NCBI GenBank assembly: GCA_027577415.1
Contig: JANBQS010000432.1
Location: 1 to 18,210 of the forward strand
Reading direction: 5' to 3'
Source: Coemansia sp. RSA 922
Lineage: Eukaryota; Kickxellomycota; Kickxellomycetes; Kickxellales; Kickxellaceae
DNA length: 18,210 nt
Both the position numbers and the translations under genes were made by a program. Shown here piece by piece: positions 15,795-18,210 of this stretch (the stretch's first letter is position 1; each line of letters opens with the position of its first letter). The notes beneath the pieces were generated by a model that saw only the letters and a program-made list of their open reading frames with translations, had not been told where the DNA came from and searched no databases.

Positions 15795-15916
15795 CTGGAA
15801 TGTTTGCTTGTGGTGCAAATCGAAAATACCGAAGCGCCTCGCCTTTCTTCACTACTCGGTGCCCAATTTAATAATTTCCTCTCTTTAATTTTTTTTTTTT
15901 TTCCAATTTGCCAGAC

Positions 15917-17015
15917 ATGGATGACGACCCACAGTAAGTATACACTCAGAAAGAGTCGGGCTGCCCATTCTTTTCTTGCTGAGCTACTTGGCTAACTACG
16001 CCAACTGCCGTCCTTCATTTCACATAGAACGTTTGACTCGCCAGAGGACGAGCTAGAGTACTGGCGCAACACGACGTTCAACTTACGCGACCGCCTGATG
16101 GACAGAGAGGACGCACTGGCTGACTTCCAAGTACAGTCAGCGGAGCTAGAAATGGAACTAGAGAAGGAAATCAGCCGGCTGGAGGCCACAAACTCCGAAT
16201 TACGGGCAAAGTACGACAAATGCAACTTTGACTTGGAGAGTTTAAAGGAAAAGTACCAGCGGGCACAACTAAAGGCCGGCGAAGACCTGGCGTCGATTGA
16301 GCGGGAGTTGCAGTTTGTACGCTCGCAGCAAGAGTTTTATAAGAGCCGCACGCGCGAACTCGAGCAGGATAATGACGACCTGGAGCGCAACGAGCGGGCA
16401 GCAAAATCGTCAATGCAGGCTATGGAGGGACGGCTGAACCGGGCAATAGAGCAAAATTCTCATCTCATGGGCGAGGTACAGACAAAGAAGATATTGGTCG
16501 ACGAGGTACAGCGGCTAAAGGACGAGCTCAAAGACCTGAATCTCGAACTCAACGTCGTGCGTGGACGCAGTAGCCGCGTGGTCCCGCAGAACGGCGGCAT
16601 TCTGAGAACGTCGGTCAATGGCAGCGGAGCTGCGGATAATTCGGACCAGCTGGTCAACAATATTATGTCTCGCGTCAAGGATCTCGAGACTAGGCTGGCT
16701 GGCGCCCGCACCAAAGTCACGCCCTTGCTTAATGCTAGCAGCCAGTATGCAACTGTACACTCGCGTGCCATGCGCAGCCGGCCCATTGCCAGCCCCAAGG
16801 TGCCAATGTCGTATGTTAATGGCGGTGCTGAATCTTCGCACATTCCGGCTCCTTCCTCGCGCACACTGGGCAATGCGGACGAGCCCAGAGTCCCAGGTAG
16901 CGGTTTGGTTCAGACGAGACTAGATAAGGCGCGCCTTATGCGAGAAGCAATGAATTTGAAACTCGAAGAGGCGAGTAAGCAGCAAACAGTACCGCAGCGG
17001 AGGCCCGTGCACTAG
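15917..17015 (+). CDS. nudE: NudE, dynein/Lis1 partner (two exons, about 334 aa)
   Basis: NudE binds Lis1 and dynein and is needed for nuclear migration and microtubule-based transport. Exon 1 (15917-15933) encodes MDDDPQ up to the split codon. Exon 2 (16028-17015) continues TFDSPEDELEYWRN in frame. The YW in an acidic N-terminus followed by a long coiled coil is the family's pattern. The coiled coil spans about residues 15-185, with the NudE core at REFELEQ-like SRTRELEQDNDDLERNERA and VQRLKDELKDLNLEL. The C-terminal half is Ser/Arg/Pro-rich and probably unstructured. The length is close to animal Nde1 and shorter than many filamentous-fungal NudE proteins. Without exon 1 the frame would start at 16098 and lose the conserved YW segment, so the spliced model is preferred. 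Confidence 0.88.
15934..16027 (+). other. nudE intron, 94 bases
   Basis: The 5' splice site is CA|GTAAGT, the 3' site is CACATAG|A, and the branch point GCTAAC (A at 15995) lies 32 bases before the 3' site. Splicing joins a 17-base coding first exon in frame to the conserved N-terminus. It is the only intron I can support in the window. Confidence 0.85.
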
Positions 17016-17231
17016 CATCTTGGAATATACTCTTCTATCTTAATCCGCAACATCTTTTTTGTTATCCAAATGTGACAATACCTGTGCAACATGTGACTGT
17101 TCCGTAGTTATGAAATAGCCTGTTAAAATTTTATATTCTCCGGGAGTTATTTCTAAAAAAAAAATCAATGCAGTTATGAGCAATTGTGAATACCAATATC
17201 CTCTTTTATTACTTTTTCTTAAAACCCACAC

Positions 17232-17846
17232 ATGGACGGTCATGGCGCAGACTTGGACTCGCTTCCGTATATCGACAAGGAATACGATGATCCAGCGATA
17301 CGCTCACAAGTTCTAGAAATGATCCAGGAAGAAATGGGACGCATGTCGCCGCCCGCCATTCCACGATCCACATCCCTATTTAAGAACAGCGAGCTCCTGC
17401 GCAAAGAATACGAGCGAGTCAAATCCGGCCGCCCACTACCACTATTCGACATTGATCGATACAAACTGGAAGCACCCAAAGAGGCAAACATTGACGAATG
17501 GCAGTGGGCTAGCGACAACGCGGCATCGCAGTTGGAGCACCAGAATATCCGACTGGTTAACCTTGAGTTATTGCAGCAGTTTGGCGCCAATGCTTGGAAA
17601 CTAAGCAATTTTCAAAAGGAAAGGATGTTGGCCGTTATTGAAAATGCTACTGATGGATATAAACGGACGGGCGTGGATCTGAATAAGGCTAGAAAGTATG
17701 AGCAGGTTGAGGCTGGTGTCAAGTTGCGCGATTTGGAGAGTAGGTGGGAGGAGGGCGTACGCCAGTGTATCGAGATCCAGGTCGCTAACTGTCAACTGCT
17801 CGCTGAGATCTCTAAACTGGAGCATGGCACTTCTAATAGCACATAG
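17232..17846 (+). CDS. BCAS2: Pre-mRNA-splicing factor BCAS2/SPF27 (Prp19 complex), 204 aa
   Basis: BCAS2/SPF27 (Cwf7 in fission yeast) is a core subunit of the Prp19/NineTeen complex that stabilises the activated spliceosome. The family signature is clear: SLPYIDKEYDDPAIRSQVLEMIQEEM (about 10-35), a Pro-containing linker, ELLRKEYERVKSGRPLPLFDIDRYKL (about 54-80), and the conserved helix with DNAASQLEHQNIRLVNLELL and GANAWK (about 94-123). A C-terminal coiled coil follows (about 140-198, RKYEQVEAGVKLRDLESRW). The length is close to the human protein (about 225). The start at 17232 fits the conserved N-terminal LPYID. The gene converges on the partial gene at the right edge, 84 bases between stop codons. 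Confidence 0.92.
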   Translation: MDGHGADLDSLPYIDKEYDDPAIRSQVLEMIQEEMGRMSPPAIPRSTSLFKNSELLRKEYERVKSGRPLPLFDIDRYKLEAPKEANIDEWQWASDNAASQLEHQNIRLVNLELLQQFGANAWKLSNFQKERMLAVIENATDGYKRTGVDLNKARKYEQVEAGVKLRDLESRWEEGVRQCIEIQVANCQLLAEISKLEHGTSNST

Positions 17847-17930
17847 GGACAACGGGGGATGTCTGAACGACAGCGTAGATTTACTAGTGTATGTTTAATA
17901 TCAAAATTTTTTCTAAACCAAAAAGAAAGT

Positions 17931-18210
17931 TTAGCTGGATGGTGCTGCCTGAGAAGCAGCGGTTGAATCGTTCGCTGTGCCCCGATGCTTGGCTGAGCGG
18001 TTCCGCTTACGCTTGTGCTTTACGCCGTCCCCGCTGGCTGTGGGATCTCCAGAGGCGGTGGCTGCCTTTTTAGCCGGCGCGCTGCTATCGCCCTCTGACC
18101 GTGGCCGCTTAGTCCCTGACGTAGCCATTACAGGTGTCGTAGCCGGAGCGCTGCCAACGCTCTTCTCCTGTTGACCCGATTTGCTGGCCTGCGATTTTGT
18201 CGTCTTGGCC
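17931..18210 (-). CDS. C-terminal end of a lysine-rich protein, continuing beyond the window
   Basis: The frame is open from the right edge (18210) to the stop at 17931-17933. There is an internal Met at 18128, but the residues before it (AKTTKSQASKSGQQEK, then VGSAPATTPV) have the same Ala/Ser/Thr/Lys-rich composition. This is therefore a partial gene, not a 65-residue ORF. The visible ~92 residues are low-complexity and basic, with likely nuclear/nucleolar signals (GTKRPRSEG, APAKKA, KHKRKRNRSAKHRG). No domain is visible, so the identity is unknown. A nuclear or nucleolar protein is a guess from composition. Confidence 0.6.
   Translation of the reverse strand, partial: AKTTKSQASKSGQQEKSVGSAPATTPVMATSGTKRPRSEGDSSAPAKKAATASGDPTASGDGVKHKRKRNRSAKHRGTANDSTAASQAAPSS

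Noticed and set aside
15677..15888. Short frames between SWAP and nudE
   Set aside because: They are 64-68 codons with no motif, and the region holds E-box and CCAAT elements and a long T-run, as expected of a promoter.
1..18210. CRISPR array, rRNA or bacterial-type operon
   Set aside because: The direct repeats are long, diverged gene units, not short repeats with spacers. Gene content and splicing are eukaryotic. No rRNA sequence was recognised.

Overview
This window looks like a nuclear contig from a fungus, probably an early-diverging filamentous lineage. The genes are compact, mostly intronless and closely spaced on both strands. One has a short GT-AG intron with a CTAAC branch point. 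The recognisable proteins are ordinary eukaryotic nuclear, splicing and cytoskeletal factors. A Kickxella-like fungus is a guess from overall feel only and cannot be shown here.

Left block (1-5950): a PPR/TPR-like helical-repeat protein (198-2828, +) converges on the INO80-complex subunit Arp8 (2895-5858, -). Only 66 bases separate the two stop codons, and that gap ends in a perfect 18-base A/T palindrome.

Central block (about 5.9-13.0 kb): a visibly A+T-rich island holds five tandem, diverged copies of a small gene family that I do not recognise. The predicted proteins are about 130-150 residues. The best-preserved units repeat a whole gene: a TATA-box promoter, a pyrimidine-rich 5' UTR, the coding region and a conserved 3' UTR. 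Only copy 2 (8254-8664) is an intact reading frame. Copies 1 and 4 each carry one single-base frameshift at or near an A-run. A fifth copy is a stop-ridden C-terminal remnant. Copy 3 was hit twice: by an 81-base tRNA-like (SINE-like) insert with a perfect 19-base target duplication, and by a 1260-base mariner element flanked by TA. Removing both on paper gives one continuous frame across the three pieces. The mariner transposase is itself frameshifted.

Right block (13.1-18.2 kb): a four-helix membrane protein resembling the COPI-associated/Tvp15 family, the splicing regulator SWAP (DRY-EERY plus two SURP modules), the dynein/Lis1 partner NudE (two exons), and the Prp19-complex subunit BCAS2/SPF27 all lie on the + strand. 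At the right edge is the lysine-rich C-terminal tail of a minus-strand gene that continues outside the window.

The flanking genes are housekeeping genes with no evident functional link to the island. The island reads as a lineage-specific, duplicating and decaying gene family that has also collected mobile elements. It is the part most likely to be undescribed.
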